Shown here: positions 25,339-34,793 of the stretch, piece by piece
Layout of the letters: every line of letters starts with the position of its first letter
Numbering within the stretch: position 1 is the stretch's first letter
Source: Pseudomonas sp. AFG_SD02_1510_Pfu_092
GTDB lineage: Bacteria; Pseudomonadota; Gammaproteobacteria; Pseudomonadales; Pseudomonadaceae
Reading direction: 5' to 3'
Length of the DNA stretch: 46,872 nucleotides
Assembly: GCF_003331055.1 (NCBI RefSeq)
Contig: NZ_PUQD01000041.1
Location: 1-46,872, forward strand
Program-made: the position numbers and the translations under genes
The notes under the pieces: generated by a model
Seen by the model: the letters and a program-made list of their open reading frames with translations, nothing else
Databases searched by the model: none
What the model was told of the DNA's origin: nothing

Positions 25339-26898
25339 TTAATCGATCATTTCGGTCTGGCGTTCGACCGGGTCGATCAGCACAGCCTTTTGCTGGCGTA
25401 CCAGCAGGTCGAGGATTTCGTCCTGGCGTTCGCCCAGTACGCCGTTGAGGCTGATGCCGCTGGCTTTGCGCGGGGCGAGCATGGACACCTTGTACAGTTC
25501 GACCGACAGCGGCGAGTCGATCGACAGCGGGCCGGAACCGTTGGCGGCCAGTTCGCCGCCAACCACGATCAGCGACACTTTGGTGTCGAACGGGTCGAGG
25601 GCGATGTCGCGGTCGGTGTCGGACAGGTCCTTGATGTGGCCGTACACACCCACCAGGCCGTTGGCCATGGCGACGTTTTCGTACAGGCGAATGTTCACGC
25701 TGTTACGCACGCGGATGCCGTGGCGGCGGTTGTTGATCAGCTTGTTGCCCCAGATCAGGTTGTCGCCGCTTTCGTATAGGGTGATGCCGTCGGTGTGGTT
25801 GCGGTAGATCTCGTTGTAGGCGATCAGGTTGTTGACGCTGTTACGGTCGATCACCACGCCCGAGAGCTTGTTGTCGAAGCTCTTGTTGTTGATGATCCAG
25901 CTGTCGTTGACCTCACGCGAGACGATGATGCCGTGCTTCTTCTTGGTGCCGTAGACCGTGTTGCCGGCGATGATCAGCCGGTGCGAGCGGTCGTGCGGGT
26001 CGATGCCGTAGACGATGTTGTCGCGGTAGGTGCTGTCCTTGACCACGAAATCGGAGGTCTCGTAGCAGTAGAAGCCGTACCACATGTCGCTGAACTCCGA
26101 GCCGATGATCCAGCCGGTGGGTTCGGCACGGCCCATGCGCTTGGCCATGTTCGGCGTGTACTGCGAGATGCTCACGCCGTACGACTTGGACTTGGCATAG
26201 CCGAAGCTGGCCATCTTGGTATTGACGATGTAGGTCTCGGTACCGCCCCACGACAGCAGGAACGGGCGGAATTCCTTGGGCGAGCGGAAGGTCGCCGGGC
26301 CGTTGTCCTTTTCGCGCCAGCCGGTCACCTGGGTATCGGTGACGAACAGCTTGCCGTCGTTGACCAGGAACGAACCGCCTTCCTGCGACAGGCGCAGCTG
26401 TTTGACCTTGCCGTCGATCTCGAGGATGCCCTTCTGCCCGACCACGATCGGCAGGCGCGCCAGGTACACGCCCGGCTGCACTTCGCTGAGGTACTGTTTA
26501 GGCACCTTCTTGCTCAGCTCGACCAGGTCGATATGGCCGTCGTCGACGAAGATCGCCTGCGGAATGCCATGCTGGCGCTGGACCCATTCGGCCGCCTTGT
26601 TGTCGCCGCCGACGAATTCCTTGAGGGTGTCCTCCTGGAACATGCGGCGCACGCTGACCTTGCCCTTGTGGCGGCGGTCGATCTTCTTCTGCACCGCCTC
26701 GGCGGTATAGCCGGTCAGGTCGGGCAGCTTCGGCGGGTCCATGTGCAGCGGTTCGACCGGTGCACTGGAAACCGTATAGGTCTTGGCCTGCTGCAGCTCC
26801 TTGGCAATCGTCGTCGGCTCGGCGGCGACGGCCAGGCCTGCGGCCAGCAGCAAAGCGCTGGCCAGGAGGCTGTGACGTAGGTGCGGGTGAAGGTTCAT
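25339..26898 (-). CDS. algG: AlgG, periplasmic mannuronan C5-epimerase
   Basis: A 519-residue enzyme that converts D-mannuronate residues in the polymer to L-guluronate. The signal peptide is LLASALLLAAGLAVAA (cleavage near 26). A right-handed beta-helix of CASH/PbH1 repeats begins at about residue 215, with repeated turns such as NNKSFDNKLSGVVIDRNSVN and GVVIDRNSVNNLIAYNEIYR. The catalytic DPHD motif is at 300-303 (VYGIDPHDRSH). AlgG is also a structural part of the export scaffold. It lies between algE (22 bp) and algX (13 bp) and is the expected length. Confidence 0.97.
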   Translation of the reverse strand: MNLHPHLRHSLLASALLLAAGLAVAAEPTTIAKELQQAKTYTVSSAPVEPLHMDPPKLPDLTGYTAEAVQKKIDRRHKGKVSVRRMFQEDTLKEFVGGDNKAAEWVQRQHGIPQAIFVDDGHIDLVELSKKVPKQYLSEVQPGVYLARLPIVVGQKGILEIDGKVKQLRLSQEGGSFLVNDGKLFVTDTQVTGWREKDNGPATFRSPKEFRPFLLSWGGTETYIVNTKMASFGYAKSKSYGVSISQYTPNMAKRMGRAEPTGWIIGSEFSDMWYGFYCYETSDFVVKDSTYRDNIVYGIDPHDRSHRLIIAGNTVYGTKKKHGIIVSREVNDSWIINNKSFDNKLSGVVIDRNSVNNLIAYNEIYRNHTDGITLYESGDNLIWGNKLINNRRHGIRVRNSVNIRLYENVAMANGLVGVYGHIKDLSDTDRDIALDPFDTKVSLIVVGGELAANGSGPLSIDSPLSVELYKVSMLAPRKASGISLNGVLGERQDEILDLLVRQQKAVLIDPVERQTEMID

Positions 26899-26920
26899 AA
26901 CGGTAAGTCCCCTACCGGCC

Positions 26921-28399
26921 TCAGAAGCGCCAGATCACATCGACGAAGGCACGGTGCATGTACGAGTCCGCTTCCTTGCCGTAGGCGTCGCCCGGCTTGA
27001 ACACGCCGGCACGCAGGCGTACCAGGGCGGACGGTTCGTCGATGGCCTGGCTCATCGACGCGGGCAGCAGGCCTTGCTTGAAGTACTTGGTCACGACCAC
27101 GTCCATTTCCTGGCCGAGGTCTTTTTCGCCATCGACCAGCGGGCGGTTGACGCCGTTGTCGTTGACCACCGCGTTGATGCCGCTGGAACCGATGTTCTGG
27201 TTACCGTCGACACGCCAGAACTTGTGGTAGATGAAGCTGGCGTCGTAGTCGTCGCGCAGCTGCCAGGAGGCGAACAGGGTGGCGGCCTGCAGATTGCCCA
27301 GCTCGCCACGGAAGGCTTCACCGAAGCGGTGCACGCGCGAACGGGTACCGGTGTAGTTGGAGCGGTTGCTCTCCAGGCCGGTCTGCTCGTAGTTGCTCGA
27401 ACCGTCATCGCCACCGCCGCCGCTGCCACGGGCGTAGGCCGCGCCGACCTGCCACTGCGGGTCGAGGCGCAGGCGGATACCGAGGTCGGTGGCCCAGGCG
27501 TTGACGTCACCGCTTTGCTTTCCGGTGGCTACGGTTTCATCACCGACCACCTGGCTGCTGAGGGTATCGCGGTCACCGGTCAGCCAGGTGACGCTGCCCC
27601 AGTAATTGACGGTGTGATCGTTGCGCCAGTTGTAGGCGTCGCTGTTGGCTTCCAGGCCCAGCCAGGTGAGGTCGCCGGTGCGGGTCTTGTCCAGCGCATC
27701 GACGGTTTCGCCGGGGTTTTTCAGGCTGCCGCTGTCGTGGCTGTGGTGGGCGCGTACGCCGACCCAGTGGCCAGGGGTCCACTGCGTGGCGACGTTGCCG
27801 TAGAGGTGCGTGCGGTCCTTGTCTTCCGGGGCCAGCTCGGTGAGGTCGGTGCGGTATTCGCTGAAGCGCTGGGCCACGCCCAGGTCGGCCTTGAGCAGGG
27901 TGGTGTCGAAGGTCCAGTTCAGCGCTTCGATGTTGGTGTCACGCCACATGCCATCGTCGCTGCGCAGGCGCTGGCGACCGAAGCGCAACTGCTCGCCGGG
28001 GTAGGCGGTAAGGCCGCTGTAGCCGACCCAGAATTCGCGCATGGCCAGGTAGCTCTTGTCCTGCTCGCGGCCGTCGGCGGCGGTGTCGGTGGTGGTGCCG
28101 TCGTCGTTCTGGCGCAGGGTGTCGGTTTCGATGGTGTCGGTGGCGGTGACCGCCTGGCCCATGGCATAGGCGCTCCAGTTGCCACGCTCGCCATACACCC
28201 AGGGGCGCAGGTCGAGGCCCAGGCCGCTGACGTCGCCGCCCGAGCGGGTACCCAGGTCACGGTCGTCTTCCGACTGGCCGGTGATTTTCACATCCAGGCC
28301 GAAGTTCTTTTCAGCGGTCATTTCCGCCAGGGTCGGGCAGGACCACAGCAGGGCGAAGCTCAGGCCGATGCCGGCTTTCACGAAGGGATTGAGCGTCAT
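26921..28399 (-). CDS. algE: AlgE, outer-membrane alginate export porin
   Basis: A 492-residue outer-membrane beta-barrel through which the acidic polymer leaves the cell. A signal peptide ([20 protein letters not shown]) is followed by alternating hydrophobic strands, many Arg and Lys pore candidates ([18 protein letters not shown]), and a typical C-terminal barrel end with terminal Phe (AFVDVIWRF). The family member has 18 strands. Its start overlaps the algK stop by 4 bp, so the lipoprotein and its porin partner are coupled. The length matches P. aeruginosa AlgE. Confidence 0.96.
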   Translation of the reverse strand: MTLNPFVKAGIGLSFALLWSCPTLAEMTAEKNFGLDVKITGQSEDDRDLGTRSGGDVSGLGLDLRPWVYGERGNWSAYAMGQAVTATDTIETDTLRQNDDGTTTDTAADGREQDKSYLAMREFWVGYSGLTAYPGEQLRFGRQRLRSDDGMWRDTNIEALNWTFDTTLLKADLGVAQRFSEYRTDLTELAPEDKDRTHLYGNVATQWTPGHWVGVRAHHSHDSGSLKNPGETVDALDKTRTGDLTWLGLEANSDAYNWRNDHTVNYWGSVTWLTGDRDTLSSQVVGDETVATGKQSGDVNAWATDLGIRLRLDPQWQVGAAYARGSGGGGDDGSSNYEQTGLESNRSNYTGTRSRVHRFGEAFRGELGNLQAATLFASWQLRDDYDASFIYHKFWRVDGNQNIGSSGINAVVNDNGVNRPLVDGEKDLGQEMDVVVTKYFKQGLLPASMSQAIDEPSALVRLRAGVFKPGDAYGKEADSYMHRAFVDVIWRF

Positions 28400-29802
28400 A
28401 GCGAGTCCTCACCGGTTACTTCTTGTTCGTCGTCTTGCAGGGCTTCGATGGCCAGGGTGCTGTTGGCGCCCTGGCTCATGCTGCCGCGGGCCTGCTTCTC
28501 TTGGGCGAGCAGGGTTTGCGCCTGGCTGCGCTGGTCAGGCGTGAGTTGCTGGTCGAGTTGCTGCAGCAGTTCTGCGGACTGCGGCGACGGGTTGACCTGG
28601 GCCAGCTGGGCGAATACCCAGGCGTTGCCCGGTTGCGGGCGAATGCCGTGGCCTTCGCTGAACAGCTGGGCCAGGGCGTAGTCGGCGCTGTTCTGCCCGC
28701 CACGGGCGGCGGCCAGCAGGTGGTCGACGGCCTTCTGCGGCTCGACGTTGCCCAGGTAGCCGCGGCGGTACAGCTGGCCCAGGTAGTAATGGGCGCTGAC
28801 TTCGCCGGCGTCGGCGGCGGCCTGCAGGTGTTGCTCGGCTTTCAGCGCATCCGCAGGCAGGGTCTTGCCTTCGTAGTACAGGCGGCCGAGCAACAGTTCG
28901 GCGCGTGGCTGTTCGGCTTCGCGGCCCTTGTCGATGTAGGCCATCAGCTGGTCGGTGTCGCCCAGTTCGGGGAAGTCGTAGACCAGCTGCGCCAGGCTGA
29001 CCCAGGATGCCGGGTTGGCCGGGGCCACCTGCTCGAGCAGGTCCTTGGCGGTTTTCTCGTCGGTCTGGCCGAGGCTGCGGTCAGCCAGCACCCGGGCTAC
29101 GCTGTCGACCCGGCTGGCCGGCACCGCGCCACGGGCGTAGGCGGCCTTGAGCTGGTCGAGCAGGGCAGCCTGCTGGTCGGCCTGGCCACGCTTCTGGTAC
29201 ACGGTGGCCAGTTCGACGTAGCAGATGTCGGTGCTGTTCAGTGCGGCCTTGCAGATGGTTTCCACATCGCTCAGGTGTTGGTCGTAGGTGCCCTGGGTGC
29301 GGTACAGCAGCACCTGGGCCAGGCCCGCTTCCGGGTTGCCGGCAGCGCGCCACTGGTCGATCTGTTGCTGCGCGTTGACCTTGGGGAAGCTCTGCGGGTA
29401 GCTCAGGTAGAGCATCGCCAGCGGAATCAGGGTGTTGCTTTCGCCCTGACGCGCGGCCTGCTTGAGCAGGGTCTCGGCTTCTTCGCGCTCGGCCTGGGTG
29501 CTGTCGGGCTTGGCCACCAGCAGGCGGCCAAGGCGCGCCTGGGCACGCGGCGAAGTGGCCGCCGCGGCGCGGTAGGTGGCCTCGGCTTCCTTGATTTTCG
29601 CCGGGTCGCGGGTGGCGACCTTGATATCGGCCAGGCCCACTTGCGCTTCGCTGTAGCCCAGGTCGGCCAACGCCTTGTAGTTGCGCTCGGCCAATGCCGT
29701 GTCACCGCGCTTCATGGCTTCGTTGGCCAGGCGCTGGTCAGGCAGGCCGGCACAGCCGGCCAATGCGATGGCCATGGCCAGGCCACACAGGCCCAGGTTC
29801 AC
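28396..29802 (-). CDS. algK: AlgK, TPR/Sel1-repeat outer-membrane lipoprotein
   Basis: A 468-residue lipoprotein needed for AlgE localisation and polymer export. I place the start at GTG 29802 because CAGGAG lies 8 bp upstream and the protein then begins [17 protein letters not shown], giving a lipobox with Cys17 and the family phrase [10 protein letters not shown]. The longer frame runs back through a REP element. The rest is a superhelix of TPR-like repeats, for example [40 protein letters not shown] and [13 protein letters not shown]. It overlaps algE by 4 bp and is separated from alg44 by 84 bp containing a REP. Confidence 0.95.
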   Translation of the reverse strand: MNLGLCGLAMAIALAGCAGLPDQRLANEAMKRGDTALAERNYKALADLGYSEAQVGLADIKVATRDPAKIKEAEATYRAAAATSPRAQARLGRLLVAKPDSTQAEREEAETLLKQAARQGESNTLIPLAMLYLSYPQSFPKVNAQQQIDQWRAAGNPEAGLAQVLLYRTQGTYDQHLSDVETICKAALNSTDICYVELATVYQKRGQADQQAALLDQLKAAYARGAVPASRVDSVARVLADRSLGQTDEKTAKDLLEQVAPANPASWVSLAQLVYDFPELGDTDQLMAYIDKGREAEQPRAELLLGRLYYEGKTLPADALKAEQHLQAAADAGEVSAHYYLGQLYRRGYLGNVEPQKAVDHLLAAARGGQNSADYALAQLFSEGHGIRPQPGNAWVFAQLAQVNPSPQSAELLQQLDQQLTPDQRSQAQTLLAQEKQARGSMSQGANSTLAIEALQDDEQEVTGEDSL

Positions 29803-29818
29803 GCGCAGTGCTCCTGCT

Positions 29819-29851
29819 GGCTTCTTCGCGGGCATGCCCGCTCCCACAGGG
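29819..29851. repeat. Single REP element inside the alginate operon
   Basis: One REP unit (GGCTTCTTCGCGGGCATGCC... to 29851) lies in the 84-bp gap between alg44 and algK. It starts only 17 bp upstream of the algK GTG and is the only full REP core within the twelve-gene operon. Confidence 0.88.
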
Positions 29852-29886
29852 TAGGTGTTGGTATCAGAGATCATCGTCCGACCCTC

Positions 29887-31053
29887 TTACAGCCCACGGG
29901 CCATGGCTTTGTCGATCAGCCAGTCCAGCGATGGGCCACGGTCGCTGTTGACCGAAGCCGGGCGGCCGGCAAGTTCGGCAGGCATCGCGCTGTCTGGCTT
30001 GATCTGCACGCGGATGTCGGCAGCCAGGTCTTCGCTGTTGAGGCTGGCGCTGCTGACGATCTGGCCGGTGCGCACTTCGTCTTCGCCGGCGACCTGGAAG
30101 TTGACCCGGGTACCTGGCTTGACCTCGTCGAACTGGCGGTAGCTGAAGCGTGCCTCGACCATCGGGTTGGTGGTGCGCGGGATCAGCTGGAAGATCGGCT
30201 GGCCCTTGGCGGCGTATTGGCCGTTGTCCACCAGCTGGCGGGCAACCACGCAGTCACACGGGCTGGTGAGGGTGCCGGACAGCTGCTTGCCGAACAGTTC
30301 TTCGATCTTCGCCGGCTCCAGCTGGGCGTCTTCCAGGTTGCCCTTGAGCATGTCCAGCATGCTGGTGGTGAAACTGGCCAGTGGCGCGCCCTTGGCGATC
30401 TGCCCACCGCTTTCGACCAGGCTGTTGACGGTGCCGTCGCGCGGCATGGTGACGTTGGTGGTGGGTACCGCGACCACGCCGGCTTCGGCATGGCTGACGA
30501 AGTACATGCCGTACAGCGACTTGGCGATGAAGCCGAAGGCAGCGACGCCGACCACGAACACGCCGAGGGTGACGGTAACCGCCTTGAGGCGACCGAAGGC
30601 GCTCAGGCCGGAACCGCCGTCCTTCTGTTTGCGCGCCTTGGTGAAGTTGTCGCGCTGCAGGGTGCTGAGCACGTCGCCAACGCTGATCAGCTCACCCGAC
30701 AGGTGCGAGGTGATGATGTGGCGCAGGGTGGCGATGTCGCGTGGTTCGAGGTTCTGGAACTGCGCGCCGGTACGGCCGCTGTCCGGGTTGAACGAGCGCA
30801 CCTGGAACTCGATGTCCATCGACAGGCCGAGGTTGTCGACCGTGAACTGCAGCCGCCCGCGCAGCACTTCGCCGGCCGACAGGGGTTGCTTGGTATGGAA
30901 GCTCAGGCCACCGGCGGAGAGGTCGTCGACCTTCACATCATGGGCCTGGCGCTGGGCATCCAGGAACCGCAGCTTGGCGGGGATGCGTACCCGTGCATGC
31001 TGGCGCTGGGCTTCGGACTCATGCACGACGTTGACGTTCACGGCGGTATTCAT
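29887..31053 (-). CDS. alg44: Alg44, PilZ-domain c-di-GMP receptor of alginate polymerase
   Basis: A 388-residue inner-membrane protein. The cytoplasmic N-terminal PilZ domain carries the c-di-GMP motifs RxxxR (Arg17, Arg21) and DxSxxG (Asp44, Ser46) at the same positions as in P. aeruginosa. One helix near residues 158-185 (VTVTLGVFVVGVAAFGFIA) crosses the membrane. A periplasmic HlyD-like adaptor domain follows (VAVPTTNVTMPRDGTVNSLV, then a hairpin to VVARQLVDNGQY). Binding of c-di-GMP activates polymerisation by Alg8. It lies between alg8 (36 bp) and algK. Confidence 0.97.
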   Translation of the reverse strand: MNTAVNVNVVHESEAQRQHARVRIPAKLRFLDAQRQAHDVKVDDLSAGGLSFHTKQPLSAGEVLRGRLQFTVDNLGLSMDIEFQVRSFNPDSGRTGAQFQNLEPRDIATLRHIITSHLSGELISVGDVLSTLQRDNFTKARKQKDGGSGLSAFGRLKAVTVTLGVFVVGVAAFGFIAKSLYGMYFVSHAEAGVVAVPTTNVTMPRDGTVNSLVESGGQIAKGAPLASFTTSMLDMLKGNLEDAQLEPAKIEELFGKQLSGTLTSPCDCVVARQLVDNGQYAAKGQPIFQLIPRTTNPMVEARFSYRQFDEVKPGTRVNFQVAGEDEVRTGQIVSSASLNSEDLAADIRVQIKPDSAMPAELAGRPASVNSDRGPSLDWLIDKAMARGL

Positions 31054-31089
31054 GTGGTTTGTTCCTGTTAGTTCCGATCCGGGTTGGGC

Positions 31090-32580
31090 TCACACGACCA
31101 TGAACAGCACAGCAACGAAGATGCTGGCAGCCGAGAAGGTCATGGTCCGCGAGGACCAGGTGTTGAACCATTGTTGAAAGCTGGCGAGGTCACGCTTGAG
31201 GGCAGTGGGCTGACGCGTCCAGGACTGCTTGTCGAGGCGGAAGAACACGTAGATCTTCATCAGCGCGCCGACGATCTGGTTGTAATAGAGAATCAACGGG
31301 TAGGCCGGGCCTACGCTGTGGCCGGAGCACAGCAGCATGATGGTGAGGATCAGGCGGGTGATGCCGATCCACAGCAGGTACACCAGCAGGAAGCCGAGGC
31401 CGAACTTGAGGCTGGCGATCACCGCCACGGTCAGGCCCAGCAGGCTGGTCCACATCGACACGCGCTGGTCGAACAGCACGACGCTGGTGAACAGACCCAG
31501 GCGGCGCAGGCCCAGACCCAGTGCGCGGGAGTTTTGCCGCAGGTTGTTGCCGTACCAGCGGTACATCAGCTTGCGGCTGGCCTTGAGGAAGCTCTTCTCC
31601 GGCGGGTGCTCGACCGTGTTGATGGCGGCGTCCGGCACGTAGAAGGTGTCGTAGCCAAGGCGCATCAGGCTGAACCAGCTGGACTTGTCGTCGCCGGTGA
31701 GGAACTTGAAGCGGCCCAGGCGCCAGTGCATCAACGAGTCGCTTTCGACGTCGGCGATGAACTCGGGGTTGGTCACCACGCTGGCGCGGAACATCGACAT
31801 GCGCCCGGTCATGGTCAGCACCCGCTTGGACAGGGCCATCGAGCACATGTTGATGTGGCGCTGGGCGAAGCGCAGCTTGTGCCACTCGCTCATGATGTAG
31901 CCGCCGCGCACTTCGCAGAACTCGTTGGTGGTCAGGCCGCCGACGTTGGGGAACAGCTTGAACCACGGCACGGTCTTGCGCACCACGCCATCGGCCAGCA
32001 CGGTATCGCCGTCGATCACCGCCACCACGGCGTTTTCGTCCGGCAGCATGCGCGAGATGGCGCGGAAGCCGTAGGCCAGGCCGTCACGCTTGCCGGTACC
32101 GGCGATGCGCACGATGTCCAGCTTTACATGGGCTGGCGGGTTGTACTTGGCCCACAGGCTTTTCACCAGCAGTTCGTCCGACATCTCCACCAGCGAGCAG
32201 ACCACGGTGGTGGGGAAACCACAGTTGATCGCCTCGCGGATCACCGAGCTGTACACCTGGGCAGTGGTCAGCGCTTCGATACGGAAGCTGGTGACCATCA
32301 GGTACACGTGCGACGGGTCGGCGGCGTCGCCCATTTTCTGCACCTTGCGGCGCAGGTACGGGTACACGCCGTAGAGGAAGATCATGCCGCGGATGAAATG
32401 GGTGGCGCCCATGGAATAGCGCCAGATGCCGACTGCGCCGACCAGGAAGATGAAGTGCTTCGACTGCGAGTCGAAGATATCGGCTGGCAGGGCCAGGGCG
32501 ATCAGCATGAGCAGACTCACGTAGAGCAGCCACCCGGCGCACTGCAACAGCACTGTCTGGAGCCTTTGCATGTTCAGCAT
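31090..32580 (-). CDS. alg8: Alg8, alginate polymerase glycosyltransferase (GT2)
   Basis: A 496-residue inner-membrane processive glycosyltransferase that polymerises GDP-mannuronate. Two N-terminal helices (residues 10-55) and several C-terminal helices (from about 355) flank the cytoplasmic GT2 domain. Nucleotide-sugar binding residues are visible as VVAVIDGD (Asp190, Asp192), the acceptor-side ESDS and TGDD follow, and [13 protein letters not shown] stands in place of the QxxRW motif. The start could be ATG 32580 or, by comparison with family N-termini (MxRL...), ATG 32571. The gene is 64 bp after algD. Confidence 0.96.
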   Translation of the reverse strand: MLNMQRLQTVLLQCAGWLLYVSLLMLIALALPADIFDSQSKHFIFLVGAVGIWRYSMGATHFIRGMIFLYGVYPYLRRKVQKMGDAADPSHVYLMVTSFRIEALTTAQVYSSVIREAINCGFPTTVVCSLVEMSDELLVKSLWAKYNPPAHVKLDIVRIAGTGKRDGLAYGFRAISRMLPDENAVVAVIDGDTVLADGVVRKTVPWFKLFPNVGGLTTNEFCEVRGGYIMSEWHKLRFAQRHINMCSMALSKRVLTMTGRMSMFRASVVTNPEFIADVESDSLMHWRLGRFKFLTGDDKSSWFSLMRLGYDTFYVPDAAINTVEHPPEKSFLKASRKLMYRWYGNNLRQNSRALGLGLRRLGLFTSVVLFDQRVSMWTSLLGLTVAVIASLKFGLGFLLVYLLWIGITRLILTIMLLCSGHSVGPAYPLILYYNQIVGALMKIYVFFRLDKQSWTRQPTALKRDLASFQQWFNTWSSRTMTFSAASIFVAVLFMVV

Positions 32581-32644
32581 CCGTCGAGAATTCGGGAAAA
32601 GGTGGGCAGCGGCGTTGGGGAGCCGCCGCTGCCCGGCCAGGCAC

Positions 32645-33961
32645 TTACCAGCAGATGCCTTCGGTACGGCTGGTGGTGCAGGTCGGTTTGTTCATGAAGC
32701 CGACCAGGTCGATCACGTGCTTGCCGGCCGGCGCTTGCTGGGCCAGGGCACGGAACTGCTCGTCACGGTTGCCGAGGACGATGATGTCGGCGTTGTCGAT
32801 CACCTTCTGGAAGTCGGCGTTGAGCAGCGACGACACGTGCGGGATCTTCGACTCGATGTAGTCCTTGTTGGCGCCGTGAACGCGGGCGTACTGGACGTTC
32901 TCGTCGTAGATGTCCAGCTGGTAGCCCTTGCCGATCAGGCGCTCGGCCAGTTCCACCAGCGGGCTTTCACGCAGGTCGTCGGTGCCGGCCTTGAAGCTCA
33001 GGCCGAGCAGGGCGACCTTGCGCTTGTCGTGGGCTTCGATCAGCTCGAAGGCGTTCTGCACCTGCGATTCGTTGCTGCGCATCAGCGAGTCGAGCAGCGG
33101 GGCGCGGACATCGAGGCTGGCGGCGCGGTAGGTGAGGGCGCGCACGTCCTTTGGCAGGCACGAGCCGCCGAAGGCGAAGCCAGGGCGCATGTAGTACTGG
33201 GACAGGTTCAGCACCTTGTCCTGGCAGACCACGTCCATCACGTCACGGCCATCCACGCCTACGGCTTTGGCGATGTTGCCGATTTCGTTGGCGAAGGTGA
33301 CCTTGGTGGCGTGCCACACGTTGCAGGTGTACTTGATCATCTCGGCCACTTCGATCGGCTTGCGGATGATCGGCGCGTCGAGTTCTTCGTACAGGGCCTG
33401 CAGGATGTCGCCGCTGGCGGTGTCCAGTTCGCCGATGACGGTCATCGGTGGCTGGTCGTAGTCCTTGATCGCGGTGCTTTCGCGGAGGAATTCCGGGTTG
33501 ACCGCGACACCGAAGTCGACGCCGGCCTTTTTGCCCGAGCAGTCTTCGAGGATCGGGATCACTACGTTCTTCACGGTGCCCGGCAGCACGGTGCTGCGCA
33601 CCACGATGGTGTGGCGGCGCTCGCTGTCACGCAGCACGTAGCCGATTTCGCGGCACACCGACTCGATGTACTCCAGGCCCAGGTCGCCGTTTTTCTTGCT
33701 TGGGGTACCCACGCAGATCATCGACACGTCGCTGGCACGGATGGCTTCGGCGAAATCGGTAGTACCGCGCAGGCGGCCATTGGCGATGCCTTGTTGCAGC
33801 AGTGCTTCCAGGCCAGGTTCGACGATGGGCGACTTGCCCTGATTGATCAGGTCGATCTTGGTGCTGGACACGTCCACACCGATCACTTCATGGCCTCGCG
33901 CCGTCAGGCAGCCTGCACAGACTGCACCCACATAACCCAAACCAAAGATGCTGATACGCAT
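32645..33961 (-). CDS. algD: AlgD, GDP-mannose 6-dehydrogenase
   Basis: A 438-residue cytoplasmic enzyme that oxidises GDP-mannose to GDP-mannuronate with two NAD+, the committed step of alginate synthesis. The Rossmann motif [11 protein letters not shown] is at residues 7-17, the catalytic cysteine Cys268 is in FGGSCLPKD, and Lys210 is in [11 protein letters not shown] 33961 (MRISIFG) is preferred over the upstream ATG 33970; GAGGTG lies 8 bp before it. It is the first gene of the operon, so the control region upstream governs all twelve genes. Confidence 0.98.
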   Translation of the reverse strand: MRISIFGLGYVGAVCAGCLTARGHEVIGVDVSSTKIDLINQGKSPIVEPGLEALLQQGIANGRLRGTTDFAEAIRASDVSMICVGTPSKKNGDLGLEYIESVCREIGYVLRDSERRHTIVVRSTVLPGTVKNVVIPILEDCSGKKAGVDFGVAVNPEFLRESTAIKDYDQPPMTVIGELDTASGDILQALYEELDAPIIRKPIEVAEMIKYTCNVWHATKVTFANEIGNIAKAVGVDGRDVMDVVCQDKVLNLSQYYMRPGFAFGGSCLPKDVRALTYRAASLDVRAPLLDSLMRSNESQVQNAFELIEAHDKRKVALLGLSFKAGTDDLRESPLVELAERLIGKGYQLDIYDENVQYARVHGANKDYIESKIPHVSSLLNADFQKVIDNADIIVLGNRDEQFRALAQQAPAGKHVIDLVGFMNKPTCTTSRTEGICW

Positions 33962-34399
33962 CGCTATCACCTCATGTGTTTATCACGTCGGCCTCTGCGA
34001 AGAGCGCCGGACTGGGTTGATTAACAACAGTTTTCGGGCGCACGGATCCGTGGCGAATGCACACTTCGCCGAGCGCAGGCAAAATAAATCCGGAACGCAA
34101 AAAGTTATGCGCTCAAATGTGGCAGTAAAAAGCCATTAATTAAAAAACGTGCCCTGGAATGCAGCCGTCTTTATTGCAATGCGCTACGTGGCGCGTTGCT
34201 GTGCTTGTTCTTTCAAGTGGAAAAATCCTTTGAAATCAACCACTAGGACGAATTGTAAGGACGCGCTTCTCCTGCTTGGACAGGGGGCTTCGGGGGTTCC
34301 CGTGATACCTGTCTAGTTATATCGAGGCAGGCAGTGGATACCTGCTGTCATCTGTAAGTCATTTCTCACAACCCGGGGGCGGGAAAATCGTTACGGCAC

Positions 34400-34428
34400 T
34401 ATGAGCGATCCGTCGTAGCAGAAGTTCC
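34400..34428 (-). promoter_or_regulatory. Candidate AlgU (sigma-22/sigma-E-like) promoter of algD
   Basis: On the minus strand GGAACTT (34428-34422) exactly matches the -35 element of AlgU/RpoE promoters (GAACTT). After a 17-bp spacer comes TCATA (34404-34400), 3 of 5 against the TCTGA -10 consensus. Transcription would start near 34394, about 430 bp before the algD ATG, similar in layout to the long algD leader of P. aeruginosa. Confidence 0.65.
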
Positions 34429-34507
34429 TGGGTGGTTCGACGCGGATGAAAGATTTCTAAATATTTTTTCAGTGGCGGACAGATTTCAATTTGATAGCAC
34501 ACAGGGG

Positions 34508-34534
34508 TTTCGCCCCGATATATAAAGGGCGAAA
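34508..34534. promoter_or_regulatory. Dyad symmetry upstream of the algD promoter
   Basis: TTTCGCCC (34508-34515) and GGGCGAAA (34527-34534) are perfect inverted repeats around an AT-only-like 11-nt centre (CGATATATAAA). The element lies about 80 bp upstream of the candidate -35 and is not followed by a T-run on either strand, so it resembles an operator more than a terminator. Confidence 0.5.
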
Positions 34535-34594
34535 CTGTTGCGAGATATTTTTGTGCCAGCATCGAAAAAAATTTTGAAAAATTCGTCAAAAAAG

Positions 34595-34604
34595 CTACGA
34601 ACGG
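34595..34604 (-). promoter_or_regulatory. AlgR-like binding site upstream of algD
   Basis: Minus-strand CCGTTCGTAG (34604-34595) matches eight of nine bases of the AlgR site CCGTTCGTC known from the P. aeruginosa algD promoter. It lies about 200 bp upstream of the proposed start, consistent with remote AlgR sites. This is a motif match only. Confidence 0.5.
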
Positions 34605-34720
34605 TCTTATGGCGTTTGGCTATAAGTACTGATGAGTCGTTTTTTTGGCGTCGAATTAGTGGCGCGATGGCGAAGTGAAGTGTGCCCCGTTGCGGGGCGA
34701 GGGCGGGCGTTTTTCGCCCA

Positions 34721-34747
34721 TTCGCGGGCACGCCCGCTCCCACAGGC
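34721..34747. repeat. Single REP element downstream of yaaA
   Basis: TTCGCGGGCACGCCCGCTCC plus a CACAGGC tail. It is followed by a perfect 8-bp hairpin CATTGCAC-TGG-GTGCAATG sharing its last base (34747-34765), between the yaaA stop and the algD control region. Confidence 0.85.
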
Positions 34748-34793
34748 ATTGCACTGGGTGCAATGGTGACTTGAGAGGGCGGGCGTTACAGGC

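Larger units (their letters stand above)
33962..34793. other. Long algD control region and leader
   Basis: 832 bp without a credible gene between algD and the yaaA stop codon. It is clearly AT-richer than its surroundings, most of all in 34440-34650 (runs such as AAATATTTTTT). It holds an AlgU-like promoter candidate (34400-34428), an AlgR-like site (34595-34604), a perfect dyad (34508-34534), a REP (34721-34747) and hairpins 34682-34696 and 34747-34765 near the end of yaaA. The part from about 34394 to 33962 would be a transcribed untranslated leader of about 430 nt. Short frames here start in poor context and I regard none as a gene. Confidence 0.85.

Noticed and set aside
29803..29874. N-terminal extension of AlgK to an upstream ATG
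   Set aside because: The extension is encoded by a REP element and would bury the lipoprotein signal. GTG 29802 has a ribosome-binding site and gives a correct lipobox.
28423..31071. 882-residue open frame on the plus strand
   Set aside because: It is a shadow of algK and alg44, which have clear domains and coupled starts. The translated sequence is low-complexity with no family signature.
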